A DNA stretch of 12,246 bases from Boseongicola sp. SB0675_bin_26 (GCA_009843725.1 VYCX01000047.1:1391-13636); one strand, 5' to 3'. Positions 1 through 7,213 are shown, counted from the stretch's first letter. The notes: generated by a model not told the origin, from the sequence alone. Numbers and translations: made by a program.

Positions 1-327
1 GCGACCGCCAATCGGGACATCCTTGTCCGGCTTCAGCAGCACGACCTCCCCGTCCTCGTCCGGCACGCCCAGCACGAGTATCTCCGACATGACCGGCCCG
101 ATTTGACGCGGCGGGAAGTTCACGACGGCGAGCACCTTGCGCCCCCGAAGCGTCTCGACATCGTAGTGTCGCGTGATCTGTGCGGAACTCTTCCTGACAC
201 CGAGATCCGGCCCGAAATCGACCCAGAGCTTGAACGCGGGCTTTCGCGCCTCAGGGAAAGGTTCCGCGCGCGTGATTTCGCCGACGCGAATGTCGACCTT
301 CATGAACTCCGCGAAGCTGATCGTCAT
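1..327 (-). CDS. csaA: CsaA-type tRNA-binding protein (3' end cut by window edge)
   Basis: Cytoplasmic protein of the CsaA/EMAPII-like tRNA-binding family: a small OB-fold that binds tRNA, usually as a dimer. In some bacteria it has been described as having chaperone-like or secretion-related activity. Of the protein, 109 residues are visible. Family hallmarks are MKVDIRVGEI (9-18), the PEARKPAFKLWVDFG stretch (25-39), KSSAQIT (46-52), VVNFPPRQIGP (68-78) and EILVLGVPDEDGEVVLL (82-98). Family members are about 110 residues, so only a few C-terminal residues should be missing. The ATG at 327 overlaps the proC stop as ATGA, and a GGGAG lies about 8 bases upstream inside proC, so translation is probably coupled to proC. 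The family assignment is firm. The cellular role is known only at family level. Confidence 0.9.
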   Translation of the reverse strand, partial: MTISFAEFMKVDIRVGEITRAEPFPEARKPAFKLWVDFGPDLGVRKSSAQITRHYDVETLRGRKVLAVVNFPPRQIGPVMSEILVLGVPDEDGEVVLLKPDKDVPIGGR

Positions 328-1142
328 TTTCCAAGCTCCCGGCTTCTGCTGGCGGCCGCGCTGACGGCCCGCAAGACAAGTGCGGGAAATCCCGTGGCAT
401 CGTCCATCAGGACGTTCAGCGCTGCCTCTGTCGTCCCGCCCGGCGACGTGACGTTGACGCGAAGCTGCCCGGGGTCCTCCGGCGAAGCCTCGGCCAGCGC
501 GCCCGCGCCGACCACGGTCGAACGCGCGAGGGTAAGCGCCAGTTCCGGCGAAAGGCCTTCCGCCTGGCCGGCCGCCGCGAGCGCTTCGATGAGATGAAAG
601 ACATAGGCCGGCCCGGACCCGGACACGGCCGTGACCGCGTCCATGTCCGCCTCCCGATCCAGGCGCACGGTCTGGCCAACGGCGGACAGGAGTTCCTCTC
701 CCATGTCCATGCCAGCCTCGGAAACCCGACCGTTGCGAACGAGTGCCGTAATGCCCCGTCCGATTGCGGCAGGCGTGTTCGGCATCGCGCGAATGACCGG
801 AGTCGATGATCCAAGCGCCGTTTCGAACGTTTCAAGTGTCGTCCCCGCCGCAACCGACAGGAACAGGGTGTCCTTGCGTCCCCCGAACCGCCGCACCGAC
901 TCCAGCGCCGCGTCCATCATCTGCGGCTTGACGGCGACCACAACGATCGCCGGCGAAGCAGGCAGGTCGGCATTCAGGTTCGCGCCGACAAGCGCGCTCA
1001 GTTCGCCGGAAGGCGCCGGATCAACAACCCAGACCGCGCTCTTGTCCATGCCTTGCCCGATCCACCCTTGAAGCAGCGCCCCGCCCATCTTGCCGCAGCC
1101 GAGGAGAACAAGGCCCCGGCGCGCGATATCTCCAAATTCCAT
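324..1142 (-). CDS. proC: Pyrroline-5-carboxylate reductase
   Basis: Reduces 1-pyrroline-5-carboxylate to L-proline with NAD(P)H, the last step of proline synthesis, in the cytoplasm. The protein has 272 residues, normal for the family. An N-terminal Rossmann fold carries GCGKMGGALLQGW (residues 15-27). The C-terminal dimerisation domain carries the family signature around AVSGSGPAYVFHLIEAL, followed by VTSPGGTTEAAL, the conserved substrate and dimer region near the C terminus. The start is ATG at 1142 with a strong Shine-Dalgarno AAGGGAGG six bases upstream. It lies 171 bases downstream of the ybjN gene on the same strand and overlaps csaA by four bases, so a ybjN-proC-csaA transcription unit is plausible. 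No separate promoter is obvious in the gap, which holds a GC-rich hairpin. Confidence 0.97.
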   Translation of the reverse strand: MEFGDIARRGLVLLGCGKMGGALLQGWIGQGMDKSAVWVVDPAPSGELSALVGANLNADLPASPAIVVVAVKPQMMDAALESVRRFGGRKDTLFLSVAAGTTLETFETALGSSTPVIRAMPNTPAAIGRGITALVRNGRVSEAGMDMGEELLSAVGQTVRLDREADMDAVTAVSGSGPAYVFHLIEALAAAGQAEGLSPELALTLARSTVVGAGALAEASPEDPGQLRVNVTSPGGTTEAALNVLMDDATGFPALVLRAVSAAASRSRELGK

Positions 1143-1225
1143 GGCGAGCCTCCCTTTCCGGTTCGCCTCCTTCTATCCTGTTCCGGCTCCGTGCGGACAT
1201 CCGTTTTCACAGGGCCGGAATGGAG

Positions 1226-1254
1226 AGCCGGACCGCCGGTTCGGCGGCCCGGCT
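1226..1254. repeat. GC-rich inverted repeat between ybjN and proC
   Basis: Two six-base arms on each side (AGCCGG, CCGCCG / CGGCGG, CCGGCT) separated by one A/C mismatch form a 13-pair hairpin with a GTT loop. No T-run follows on either strand, so it does not look like a complete Rho-independent terminator. It sits in the untranslated spacer of a probable ybjN-proC transcript and could act in transcript processing, stability or partial attenuation. Confidence 0.5.
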
Positions 1255-1313
1255 TCCCGTGCGTCCACGATCAGCAAAGGAGGAGACAAAGGTGCGGACG
1301 CAGCAATCCCCGT

Positions 1314-1814
1314 TCAGGCGCGACCATAGGCCTCTGTCATGGCGACATCCATTGCGCGCTCCGGCGATTCCTTGCCCCATGTGGCAAGCTGAAACGCCGG
1401 GTAGAACCGTTCGGCCGCCTGCACGGCAGTCCGGATCATCTTGTCGACCTGCTCGGCGCTCGCGGACTGGTCCCCGGCCAGCACGAGGCCGTATCGCCAC
1501 GCCATCAGCTTCTGGGACTGCCAGAACGCAAACGCTCCCGACCAGCACATGTCATTGGTTCGATTCAGCACCTCGTAGAGCGCGCCCATCCTGTCCGCTG
1601 GCGGATCGATTTCGAAGGTGCAGATCAATCGCAGGGTCTCGTCCTGCGGAGACCAGGCAAGGGTGATCGAATACGTCCGCCACTGCCCTTCGATCGCCAT
1701 CGCGATCTGGTCTTCCGCAAACCGGTCGAATTCCCATTCGTGACGTTCGGCCACGTGTTCGACAATGTCGATCGGGTGGAGGTCTTCAGTGATGTACTGC
1801 TCGGTCAGCGACAT
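1314..1814 (-). CDS. YbjN domain-containing protein
   Basis: Predicted 166-residue cytoplasmic protein of the YbjN family (type III secretion chaperone-like fold). No enzymatic activity is established for this subgroup. Recognisable stretches are LSEDLHPIDIVEH-like (here TEDLHPIDIVEH), QIAMAIEGQWRTYSITLAWSP, DETLRLICTFE, the RYGLVLAGDQ segment and the C-terminal ERFYPAFQL...ATWGKESPERAMDVAMTEAYGRA. There is no signal peptide or membrane helix. I chose the ATG at 1814 because homologs begin near MSLTEQY. The frame stays open upstream to a TTG at 1871, but that extension (GGINRQARK-like) is not family sequence. The Shine-Dalgarno is weak. The gene lies upstream of proC on the same strand. The family call is confident; function is unknown. 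Confidence 0.88.
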   Translation of the reverse strand: MSLTEQYITEDLHPIDIVEHVAERHEWEFDRFAEDQIAMAIEGQWRTYSITLAWSPQDETLRLICTFEIDPPADRMGALYEVLNRTNDMCWSGAFAFWQSQKLMAWRYGLVLAGDQSASAEQVDKMIRTAVQAAERFYPAFQLATWGKESPERAMDVAMTEAYGRA

Positions 1815-2177
1815 GCGCTCTTGCCCCATCTTGCGTGCCTGACGGTTGATCCCACCATGGCTTGCCGTCAATTCAAGACTCGGTGGGCCCTGTCATCCAC
1901 CTTGCGAGATATGGTGTTCCGAAAGCGAGGACCTGTAAAGCGAAATCTTGTCCGAATTCAAAATAAAGTGAGACGGCGGACGGTTTCGCCGTTGACGCCC
2001 CGTCCTCGCGTCGCATCCTGCCGAAGCGAAAGCGGAATTGCGGCAACGTCCAGCCGCCAGGCAAGGACGCGGGACGAAACCTTGACACACGAGGTCGGCC
2101 AAGCCGTTCGCGCGACGACCGGATTCTGCGAACACGGCCCGCGCCCGCGCCGGCGAACCTGCCGCGGCGGTTCGAGG
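1815..2177. other. 363-base gene-free region between ubiK and ybjN
   Basis: No reading frame here has recognisable protein content on either strand. It has a relatively AT-rich patch around 1936-1972 within otherwise GC-rich DNA. It also has a hairpin at 1973-1992 which, on the minus strand, is followed by a T-rich stretch. On the minus strand it is the leader of ybjN and the tail of ubiK, so it should hold the ybjN promoter, but I could not find a convincing -35/-10 pair. Confidence 0.5.
1958..1992 (-). terminator. Possible weak Rho-independent terminator after ubiK
   Basis: On the minus strand the arms ACGGCG and CGCCGT (plus coordinates 1987-1992 and 1973-1978) enclose an eight-base loop. 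They are followed, after a few bases, by a T-rich stretch (CTCACTTTATTTTG). The stem is only six pairs and the T-run is interrupted. It lies about 185 bases past the ubiK stop, so it could end the ubiK transcript or a short untranslated RNA. Confidence 0.25.
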
Positions 2178-2432
2178 TCAGGACTTCTTTCGCTTGCGGG
2201 TCTCCAGCGCCTCGACCCGTGACCGGAGCGCCTCGTTCTCCACGCGCGCCTTTTCCGCCATTGCCCGCACGGCGTCGAATTCCTCGCGGGTCACGAGATC
2301 TCGGCCCGCAAGCCAACGGTCGAGCATGCCCTTCATGACCGTCTCGAACTCGTCCCGGGCACCGCGAGCGACTCCCATGGAATTCATCATGAGCTGTGCG
2401 AGATCGTCCAATCTCGGGTTTCGGGTCTGCAT
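2178..2432 (-). CDS. ubiK: Accessory factor UbiK family protein (BMFP domain)
   Basis: Small protein (84 residues) of the UbiK/YqiC (BMFP) family. In Escherichia coli, UbiK helps aerobic ubiquinone synthesis by working with UbiJ and the Ubi enzyme assembly. Family features are the N-terminal LDDLAQLMMNSMGVARGARDEFE region (9-31), the central KGMLDRWLAGRDLVTREEFDAV (34-55) and a C-terminal coiled coil AMAEKARVENEALRSRVEALE (57-77) ending in a basic tail RKRKKS. The start is the ATG at 2432, preceded by a GAGG Shine-Dalgarno about seven bases upstream. A longer frame opens at 2468, but that codon lies inside the predicted -10 box, so it would not be transcribed. The gene is divergent from lgt. 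Confidence 0.88.
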   Translation of the reverse strand: MQTRNPRLDDLAQLMMNSMGVARGARDEFETVMKGMLDRWLAGRDLVTREEFDAVRAMAEKARVENEALRSRVEALETRKRKKS

Positions 2433-2467
2433 GCCTGCACCTCGTCCAGCTTGAGCACGTTCCGGCA

Positions 2468-2496
2468 TCTATAGGTTGCGAATGCGTGCTTCACAA
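2468..2496 (-). promoter_or_regulatory. Sigma70-type promoter of ubiK
   Basis: Reading the minus strand: TTGTGA (plus 2491-2496), a 17-base spacer, then TATAGA (plus 2468-2473). This is close to the TTGACA/TATAAT consensus with ideal spacing and predicts a transcript start near 2461, about 30 bases before the ubiK ATG. The lgt promoter must share this 85-base divergent gap or lie further upstream. I could not identify it. Confidence 0.6.
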
Positions 2497-2517
2497 GGTT
2501 GACGCAACCTCGCAGCA

Positions 2518-3423
2518 ATGCCACGAACGCGATTCATGCAGCACGGAATTCCGTTCCCCGACATTTCACCAATCCTGGTCGAGATTCCCCTGGGCCCGAT
2601 AGATCTGCCGATTCGCTGGTATGCTCTCGCCTACATCGCGGGATTCCTGGCCGGCTACTGGATCCTCCGTCGAACCATCGGGCGTCCGCAACTCTGGAAG
2701 GACGAATCCCCGGCCCTTGACCGCAAGCAGCTCGACGACCTCCTGGTCTGGCTGATCCTCGGCGTCGTTCTGGGAGGCCGCCTCGGATATGTCCTGTTCT
2801 ATGGAGGGGGACAGGCACTGGAAGATCCCCTGTCGATCCTGCGCGTCTGGGAAGGCGGCATGTCGTTCCATGGCGGTTTGCTGGGCGTCGCCGTCGCCGC
2901 AACCGTCTTCGCGCACAGGCACGGCCTTCCCCTGACGGGACTCGCGGACGGACTGGCACTCGCGACTCCGCCGGGGCTGCTCCTCGGCCGCGTCGCAAAC
3001 TTCGTCAATGCCGAACTCTGGGGAAAGCCAACGGACATGCCGTGGGGCGTGATTTTTCCGGGCTCCGCCGCGCAGAGCTGTCCCGGCGTCGCAGGCGCCT
3101 GCGCAAGGCATCCGTCGCAAATCTACGAAGCTGGGCTTGAAGGCCTGATTCTCGGAATCCTTCTCCTTTGGCTTGCCTATGCACGAGGCTGGCTCAAGCG
3201 GCCCGGCGCAATTGCCGGCGTCTTCATCGCGGGCTACGGGGCGTCCCGTTTTGCAGTGGAGTTCTTCCGGCAAGCCGACTCCCAGTTCGTGACGGCAGGC
3301 AATCCCATGGGACATGTCGCCTTCGCCGGCCCGATCGGGGTTACCATGGGCCAGCTCCTGTCCTTGCCAATGATCGCGCTCGGGCTGCTCGCACTCTACC
3401 TTGCCTTCAGGTCCCGCCCGTGA
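2518..3423 (+). CDS. lgt: Prolipoprotein diacylglyceryl transferase
   Basis: Inner-membrane enzyme that transfers diacylglycerol from phosphatidylglycerol to the lipobox cysteine of prolipoproteins, the first step of lipoprotein maturation. The protein has 301 residues and several hydrophobic helices (around 32-52, 75-95, 115-133, 205-221, 230-242, 277-297). Key motifs are [10 protein letters not shown] (33-42), [10 protein letters not shown] (86-95), the FHGG motif with His118, [13 protein letters not shown] (157-169, with the conserved Arg/Asn), RHPSQIYEA (197-205) and [11 protein letters not shown] (241-251). The start is uncertain: neither the ATG at 2518 nor the one at 2536 (MQHGIPFPD) has a clear Shine-Dalgarno, and homologs start only a few residues before IPFPDIS, so 2536 is possible. 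It heads the lgt-methyltransferase-pgeF run. Confidence 0.96.
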   Translation: MPRTRFMQHGIPFPDISPILVEIPLGPIDLPIRWYALAYIAGFLAGYWILRRTIGRPQLWKDESPALDRKQLDDLLVWLILGVVLGGRLGYVLFYGGGQALEDPLSILRVWEGGMSFHGGLLGVAVAATVFAHRHGLPLTGLADGLALATPPGLLLGRVANFVNAELWGKPTDMPWGVIFPGSAAQSCPGVAGACARHPSQIYEAGLEGLILGILLLWLAYARGWLKRPGAIAGVFIAGYGASRFAVEFFRQADSQFVTAGNPMGHVAFAGPIGVTMGQLLSLPMIALGLLALYLAFRSRP

Positions 3424-3571
3424 ACGCAGCCCCCGGCCCTTCCGCCCAGCCACGCAGAACGCGCCAGACAGCACCGACCGCTCATGCGAGGATCGCCCGG
3501 CCAAGACTTTCCCTGGACGAGGCACGACTTCCGCGGCACCGCTCGACCGCTTGCCAGGGGCGCGCTTCCGG

Positions 3572-4636
3572 ATGACCGAGCTGGAGAAGCTCCTCATCCA
3601 GAGAATCCGCGCCACCGGACCAATGACCGTGGCGGACTACATGCACGACTGTCTGCTGCATCCCGAATTCGGATACTATTCAAGGCGCGACCCCCTTGGG
3701 GTGTCGGGCGATTTCACAACGGCGCCGGAAATCAGCCAGATGTTCGGCGAACTCCTGGGACTGGCGCTTGCACAGGCCTGGCTCGACCGCGAGGCGCCAC
3801 GGCCAGTGTGCCTTGCCGAGCTCGGCCCCGGCAGGGGCACGCTCATGGCGGACATGCTTCGGGCCAGCCGGACAGTGCCCGAATTCCCCGAAGCCCTTTC
3901 CGTTCACCTCGTGGAGGCGTCACCAGTTCTGCGCGACTTGCAACGGAAGGCAATTGACCGCCCGCTGCACCATCACGACACGATCGAAAGCCTTCCCCGC
4001 ATTCCCCTGTTTCTCGTCGCGAACGAGTTCTTCGACGCCCTTCCCGTGCGCCAGTTCCAGCGAGACGGCGCCATGTGGCGGGAGCGCATGGTCGGCGTTG
4101 ACAACGACGGCACCCTGACACTGGGCCTTTCGGACCCGGTCAGTCCCGAATCGCTGACCGACCGGCTGGGCGATACACGTGACGGCGACATCGTCGAGAC
4201 CCGTCCGGCCGCAAGTGCCATTGCAGCCGGCATCGGAAAGCGAATCGCCGAATTTGGCGGCCTTGCGCTGGTGGTGGACTACGGCGGCCAACGTTCGCTC
4301 GGCGACACGGTGCAGGCCGTCCAGGTTCACAGGAGCGTGCCGGCGCTGACCGATCCCGGCACGGCAGACCTGACCGCCCATGTGGACTTCGAGGCAATTT
4401 CAGATGCCGCCCGTCCTGCGGCTCACACGCAAGTGATTCCCCAGGGCGAATTCCTCGAACGTCTCGGAATAGTCCAGCGCGCGGAGAGACTGGCCGCAAG
4501 GCTGAAGGGATCCGCTCTCGAAAGCCATGTCGCCGCGCTTCGCCGCTTGACGCATGAGGACGAAATGGGAACGCTCTTTCGGGCAATGGCCCTCTACCAG
4601 GAAGGCACGCGGTTGCCGCCCGGATTCACGGCATGA
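3572..4636 (+). CDS. MidA/NDUFAF7-family SAM-dependent methyltransferase
   Basis: Class I methyltransferase of the MidA family (354 residues, usual length). The mitochondrial homolog NDUFAF7 dimethylates an arginine of a complex I subunit. The substrate of the bacterial proteins is not settled. Seen here: PMTVADYMHDCLLHPEFGYYS (17-37), GDFTTAPEISQMFGELLG (46-63), the SAM-binding loop ELGPGRGTLMADML (83-96) and the family signature VANEFFDALPVRQF (149-162). I chose the ATG at 3572 because conserved sequence begins there. A purine-rich AGGGG lies about 11 bases upstream. The frame is open upstream to 3401, overlapping the lgt end, but that part is Pro/Arg-rich and unlike the family. It overlaps pgeF by ATGA. 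Confidence 0.9.
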   Translation: MTELEKLLIQRIRATGPMTVADYMHDCLLHPEFGYYSRRDPLGVSGDFTTAPEISQMFGELLGLALAQAWLDREAPRPVCLAELGPGRGTLMADMLRASRTVPEFPEALSVHLVEASPVLRDLQRKAIDRPLHHHDTIESLPRIPLFLVANEFFDALPVRQFQRDGAMWRERMVGVDNDGTLTLGLSDPVSPESLTDRLGDTRDGDIVETRPAASAIAAGIGKRIAEFGGLALVVDYGGQRSLGDTVQAVQVHRSVPALTDPGTADLTAHVDFEAISDAARPAAHTQVIPQGEFLERLGIVQRAERLAARLKGSALESHVAALRRLTHEDEMGTLFRAMALYQEGTRLPPGFTA

Positions 4637-5388
4637 CGATCGAAGTCATCACATCCGAGGCCTTGGCGCGGTGGCGCCACGGCTTCTTCACACGGAAGGG
4701 CGGCGTTTCCACCGGCCTCTTCGCCAGCCTGAACTGCGGCCATGGCTCAACGGACCGGAAGGAGACCGTGTCGATCAACCGGCAACGGGCGGCCGACGTT
4801 CTTGGCATCTCGCCGAAGCGCTTGGCGACGGTTCACCAGGTGCACTCTGCCACGGCGCTTGCGGCGGACGCCCCGTTCGATGTGCAGCCAAGAGCCGACG
4901 GGATGGCATCAGCGACGCCGGGCCTTGGCCTCGCCATACTGACCGCCGACTGTCAGCCAGTCCTGCTTGCCGACAATGCCGCACAAGTGATCGGCGCCGC
5001 GCATGCCGGTTGGCGCGGCGCCCTGGACGGAATCCTGGAAGCCACGGTCGATGCAATGGAAGGGCTCGGTGCGCGCGCCGCTGGAATCACCGCCGTGATC
5101 GGCCCGTCAATCAGCCAGCGCGCGTATGAAGTGGGGCCGGAATTTCTTGAACGCTTTGTCGACGACGACCCGGGAAACACGCGATTCTTCGCGAACGGAC
5201 GTGACGACCGCCTTCAGTTCGATCTTGTTGGCTACAGCCTTCAACGTCTCCGCAATGCAGGCATCGGCAATGCGCAATGGACGGGGCATTGCACATATTC
5301 CGACCCGGACCGCTTCTTTTCCTATCGTCGAAGCCGGCATCGCAAGGAGCCGGACTACGGCCGCCTGATTTCAGTCATCTGCCTTTGA
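4633..5388 (+). CDS. pgeF: Peptidoglycan editing factor PgeF (YfiH, multicopper-type domain)
   Basis: Member of the YfiH/DUF152 family, long labelled polyphenol oxidase or laccase-domain protein. E. coli PgeF helps keep peptidoglycan composition correct, probably by removing muropeptides with serine in place of alanine. The protein has 251 residues. The zinc ligands line up as His71 (VHQVHS), Cys107 (LTADCQPV) and His124 (GAAHAGWRG). The N-terminal HGFFTRKGGVSTGLFASLN and the C-terminal RFFSYRRSRHRKEPDYGRLIS are typical. The ATG at 4633 overlaps the methyltransferase stop in ATGA, so translation is probably coupled. Together with lgt it gives the run a cell-envelope flavour. It converges on lrp across 58 bases with no clear terminator. 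Confidence 0.94.
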   Translation: MTIEVITSEALARWRHGFFTRKGGVSTGLFASLNCGHGSTDRKETVSINRQRAADVLGISPKRLATVHQVHSATALAADAPFDVQPRADGMASATPGLGLAILTADCQPVLLADNAAQVIGAAHAGWRGALDGILEATVDAMEGLGARAAGITAVIGPSISQRAYEVGPEFLERFVDDDPGNTRFFANGRDDRLQFDLVGYSLQRLRNAGIGNAQWTGHCTYSDPDRFFSYRRSRHRKEPDYGRLISVICL

Positions 5389-5446
5389 ACGCGACGGAGG
5401 CGCAGTTCCCTGAGGCAACGGACGGCACGGGTGCGACGCTCCAGCA

Positions 5447-5947
5447 TCACGCGATCTCGGCTTGCCGCTCCTCAAGCACGTCAAACGGCACTGCGGGCTC
5501 GTCCTTGGCACACCGAATCACGAGGGACGTCTTGACCGAGATCACGTTCGGCGCCGACGTCAGCTCATCCGTCAGGAACCGCTGAAAGGTCGAGAGATCG
5601 GGCGCCACGCATTTCAGGATGAAATCCACTTCGCCATTGAGCATGTTGCACTCCCGGACAAGGGGCCAGTTCCGGCAACGCGACTCGAATGCGCTCAGGT
5701 CCGCTTCGGCCTGGCTTTGCAGTCCGACCATGACAAAGACCTGCACTTCGAAACCCAGTGCACGGGTGTCAACCAGGGCGTGATAGCCCCGAATCAGCCC
5801 TTGATCCTCAAGCGCCCGAACCCTGCGAAGACAGGGCGGCGCGGAAATTCCCACCCGTCGGGCCAACTCTACATTGGTCATGCGGCCATTGGCCTGCAAT
5901 TCCGCAAGAATCTTTCGGTCGATTGCGTCGAGCCTTTCACCTGGCAT
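5447..5947 (-). CDS. Lrp/AsnC family transcriptional regulator
   Basis: Leucine-responsive regulator family DNA-binding protein (166 residues). An N-terminal winged helix-turn-helix (about residues 6-60) contains LDAIDRKILAELQANGRMTNVELARRVG-type sequence and the recognition region GISAPPCLRRVRALEDQGLI. The C-terminal RAM effector and dimerisation domain (about 66-145) includes FEVQVFVMVGL, ECNMLNGEVDFILKC and a VKTSLVI strand. The start is the ATG at 5947 with Shine-Dalgarno GAGGGAG. The frame is open further upstream, but that part is not family-like and lies beyond the predicted promoter. Lrp proteins usually bind an amino acid and often repress their own gene. Divergence from trxB makes trxB a candidate target. 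The specific regulon cannot be read from sequence. Confidence 0.93.
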   Translation of the reverse strand: MPGERLDAIDRKILAELQANGRMTNVELARRVGISAPPCLRRVRALEDQGLIRGYHALVDTRALGFEVQVFVMVGLQSQAEADLSAFESRCRNWPLVRECNMLNGEVDFILKCVAPDLSTFQRFLTDELTSAPNVISVKTSLVIRCAKDEPAVPFDVLEERQAEIA

Positions 5948-5972
5948 GATCGTCTGCTCCCTCGTCTGCAGA

Positions 5973-6001
5973 ATCTTACCGGACTGCCTCGTTTCGCGCA
6001 A
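5973..6001 (-). promoter_or_regulatory. Sigma70-type promoter of the lrp-family gene
   Basis: Reading the minus strand: TTGCGC (plus 5996-6001), a 17-base spacer, then TAAGAT (plus 5973-5978), about 25 bases before the lrp ATG. This supports the start at 5947, since the upstream in-frame extension would be untranscribed. The -35 box coincides with one copy of the GCGCAAT repeat. Confidence 0.5.
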
Positions 6002-6023
6002 TAATGTGTCGCTGCTGCGCAAT
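5996..6023. promoter_or_regulatory. Paired GCGCAAT direct repeat, possible operator
   Basis: GCGCAAT occurs at 5996-6002 and again at 6017-6023, exactly 21 bases apart, about two helical turns and so on the same face of the DNA. One copy covers the -35 of the predicted lrp promoter. Lrp-family proteins bind as multimers to helically phased sites, so autoregulation is a reasonable inference but is not shown by sequence. Confidence 0.35.
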
Positions 6024-6247
6024 TTCATTAGCCTGGCCAGCGCTTTCCATGATCCGGCACCCTTCGGAACGCTCTCCGGTCCGCGCAAGCCCGTCCGTCA
6101 TGACAGCCCGTCATGTCGCGTCGGAACCTCAGGAACGGCATGCTCGCGCACGGAGAGTCGCTGGCGAAGTCTCGTTGCCAAAGGCACTTTCGATGAACGG
6201 GTTCCCGCACTATATCGGTCCGGCATTCTTCCTGGGAGGCACCTGCC

Positions 6248-7213
6248 TTGAGCAACACGCGACACACGAAAGTCCTGATCATCGGATCGGGCCCGGCAGG
6301 ATACACTGCCGCCGTCTACGCGAGCCGTGCGATGCTCGAACCGCTTCTGGTCCAGGGCGTGCAGCCAGGCGGTCAGCTCATGATCACGACCGACGTCGAA
6401 AACTGGCCCGGCGAAAGCAACATCCAGGGCCCCGGCTTGATGGCGAACATGGAGGAGCATGCACGCGCCGTCGGCACCGAAGTCGTCTCTGATCACATTC
6501 AGTCGCTCGACCTCTCATGCAGGCCCTTTCGTGCGAACGGCGATACGGGCACCATCTACACGGCCGACACCGTCATCCTGGCAACGGGCGCGCAGGCAAG
6601 GTGGCTGGGCCTTGCCTCCGAGGAGACATTCAAGGGCTTTGGCGTCTCGGCCTGCGCCACCTGCGACGGGTTCTTCTTTCGCGGCCAGGACGTCGTTGTT
6701 GTCGGCGGAGGCAACACGGCCGTCGAGGAAGCCCTCTTTCTGACCAATTTCGCGTCGAGGGTCACCCTGGTCCATCGCCGGGACGAGCTGCGCGCCGAAA
6801 AGATTCTTCAGCACCGGCTCTTCCGCCACGAGAAAATTCAGGTTCTCTGGGACCACACTCTGGATGAAGTCCTCGGAGCGGAGGAGCCGAAGGCCGTCGA
6901 GGGGGTGCGGGTGAAGCATGTCAAGACCGGGAAGGTCACCGAGATCTCCTGCAAGGGGGTTTTCATCGCCATTGGCCACACGCCTTCGAATGAACTGGTC
7001 AAGGACAGCCTCGAACTGCACAGCGGCGGCTATGCAGTGACCGCGCCGGACTCGACGGCAACCTCGGTCCCAGGCGTATTTGCCGCAGGCGACATCACCG
7101 ATCACGTGTATCGCCAGGCGGTCACTTCGGCCGGAATGGGCTGCATGGCCGCGCTTGAAGCCGAACGTTTCCTTGCCGAGCAGGGGCGCGATGCGGACAT
7201 CGCAGCCGAGTGA
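6248..7213 (+). CDS. trxB: Thioredoxin-disulfide reductase
   Basis: FAD enzyme that uses NADPH to reduce thioredoxin in the cytoplasm. The protein has 321 residues, usual length. Motifs are the FAD Rossmann fingerprint GSGPAG (13-18), GGQLMITTDVENWPG (41-55), the redox pair CATC (Cys136, Cys139) inside SACATCDGFFFRG, the NADPH fingerprint GGGNTA (153-158) with downstream HRRDELRA, and the C-terminal FAD-contacting FAAGDITDHVYRQAVTSAG. The start codon is TTG at 6248. GGGAGG sits seven bases upstream, the residues SNTRHTKVLIIG follow directly as in homologs, and no in-frame ATG lies nearby before the FAD motif. It is followed by sat/cysC on the same strand after 165 bases and is divergent from lrp. 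Confidence 0.97.
   Translation: MSNTRHTKVLIIGSGPAGYTAAVYASRAMLEPLLVQGVQPGGQLMITTDVENWPGESNIQGPGLMANMEEHARAVGTEVVSDHIQSLDLSCRPFRANGDTGTIYTADTVILATGAQARWLGLASEETFKGFGVSACATCDGFFFRGQDVVVVGGGNTAVEEALFLTNFASRVTLVHRRDELRAEKILQHRLFRHEKIQVLWDHTLDEVLGAEEPKAVEGVRVKHVKTGKVTEISCKGVFIAIGHTPSNELVKDSLELHSGGYAVTAPDSTATSVPGVFAAGDITDHVYRQAVTSAGMGCMAALEAERFLAEQGRDADIAAE

Larger units (their letters stand above)
5948..6247. other. 300-base divergent regulatory region between lrp and trxB
   Basis: No supported gene lies here. It contains the lrp promoter (5973-6001), a pair of GCGCAAT repeats 21 bases apart, a pair of CCGTCATG repeats 13 bases apart (6095-6102, 6108-6115) and the trxB Shine-Dalgarno GGGAGG at 6235-6240. 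A weak trxB promoter could be TTTCGA (6188-6193) with TATATC (6211-6216), spacing 17, but this is not strong. Confidence 0.5.

Noticed and set aside
103..597. Plus-strand open frame across csaA and proC
   Set aside because: Antisense to two well-supported genes that overlap by ATGA, with no recognisable protein content.
2082..2087. TTGACA on the plus strand as a promoter
   Set aside because: A perfect -35 hexamer, but no -10-like sequence lies 15-19 bases downstream, and no plus-strand gene follows before lgt at 2518.
1053..2222. Long open frame (389 codons) on the plus strand
   Set aside because: It runs antisense to proC and ybjN, both clearly real by family motifs. The translation is low-complexity Arg/Pro-rich and matches nothing I recognise. 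It is a high-GC shadow.
2566..3615. Long open frame (349 codons) on the minus strand opposite lgt
   Set aside because: lgt on the other strand has all its family motifs. The antisense translation has no recognisable domain.
6175..6216. TTGCCA with TATATC as the trxB promoter
   Set aside because: The two boxes are 30 bases apart, too far for a sigma70 promoter.
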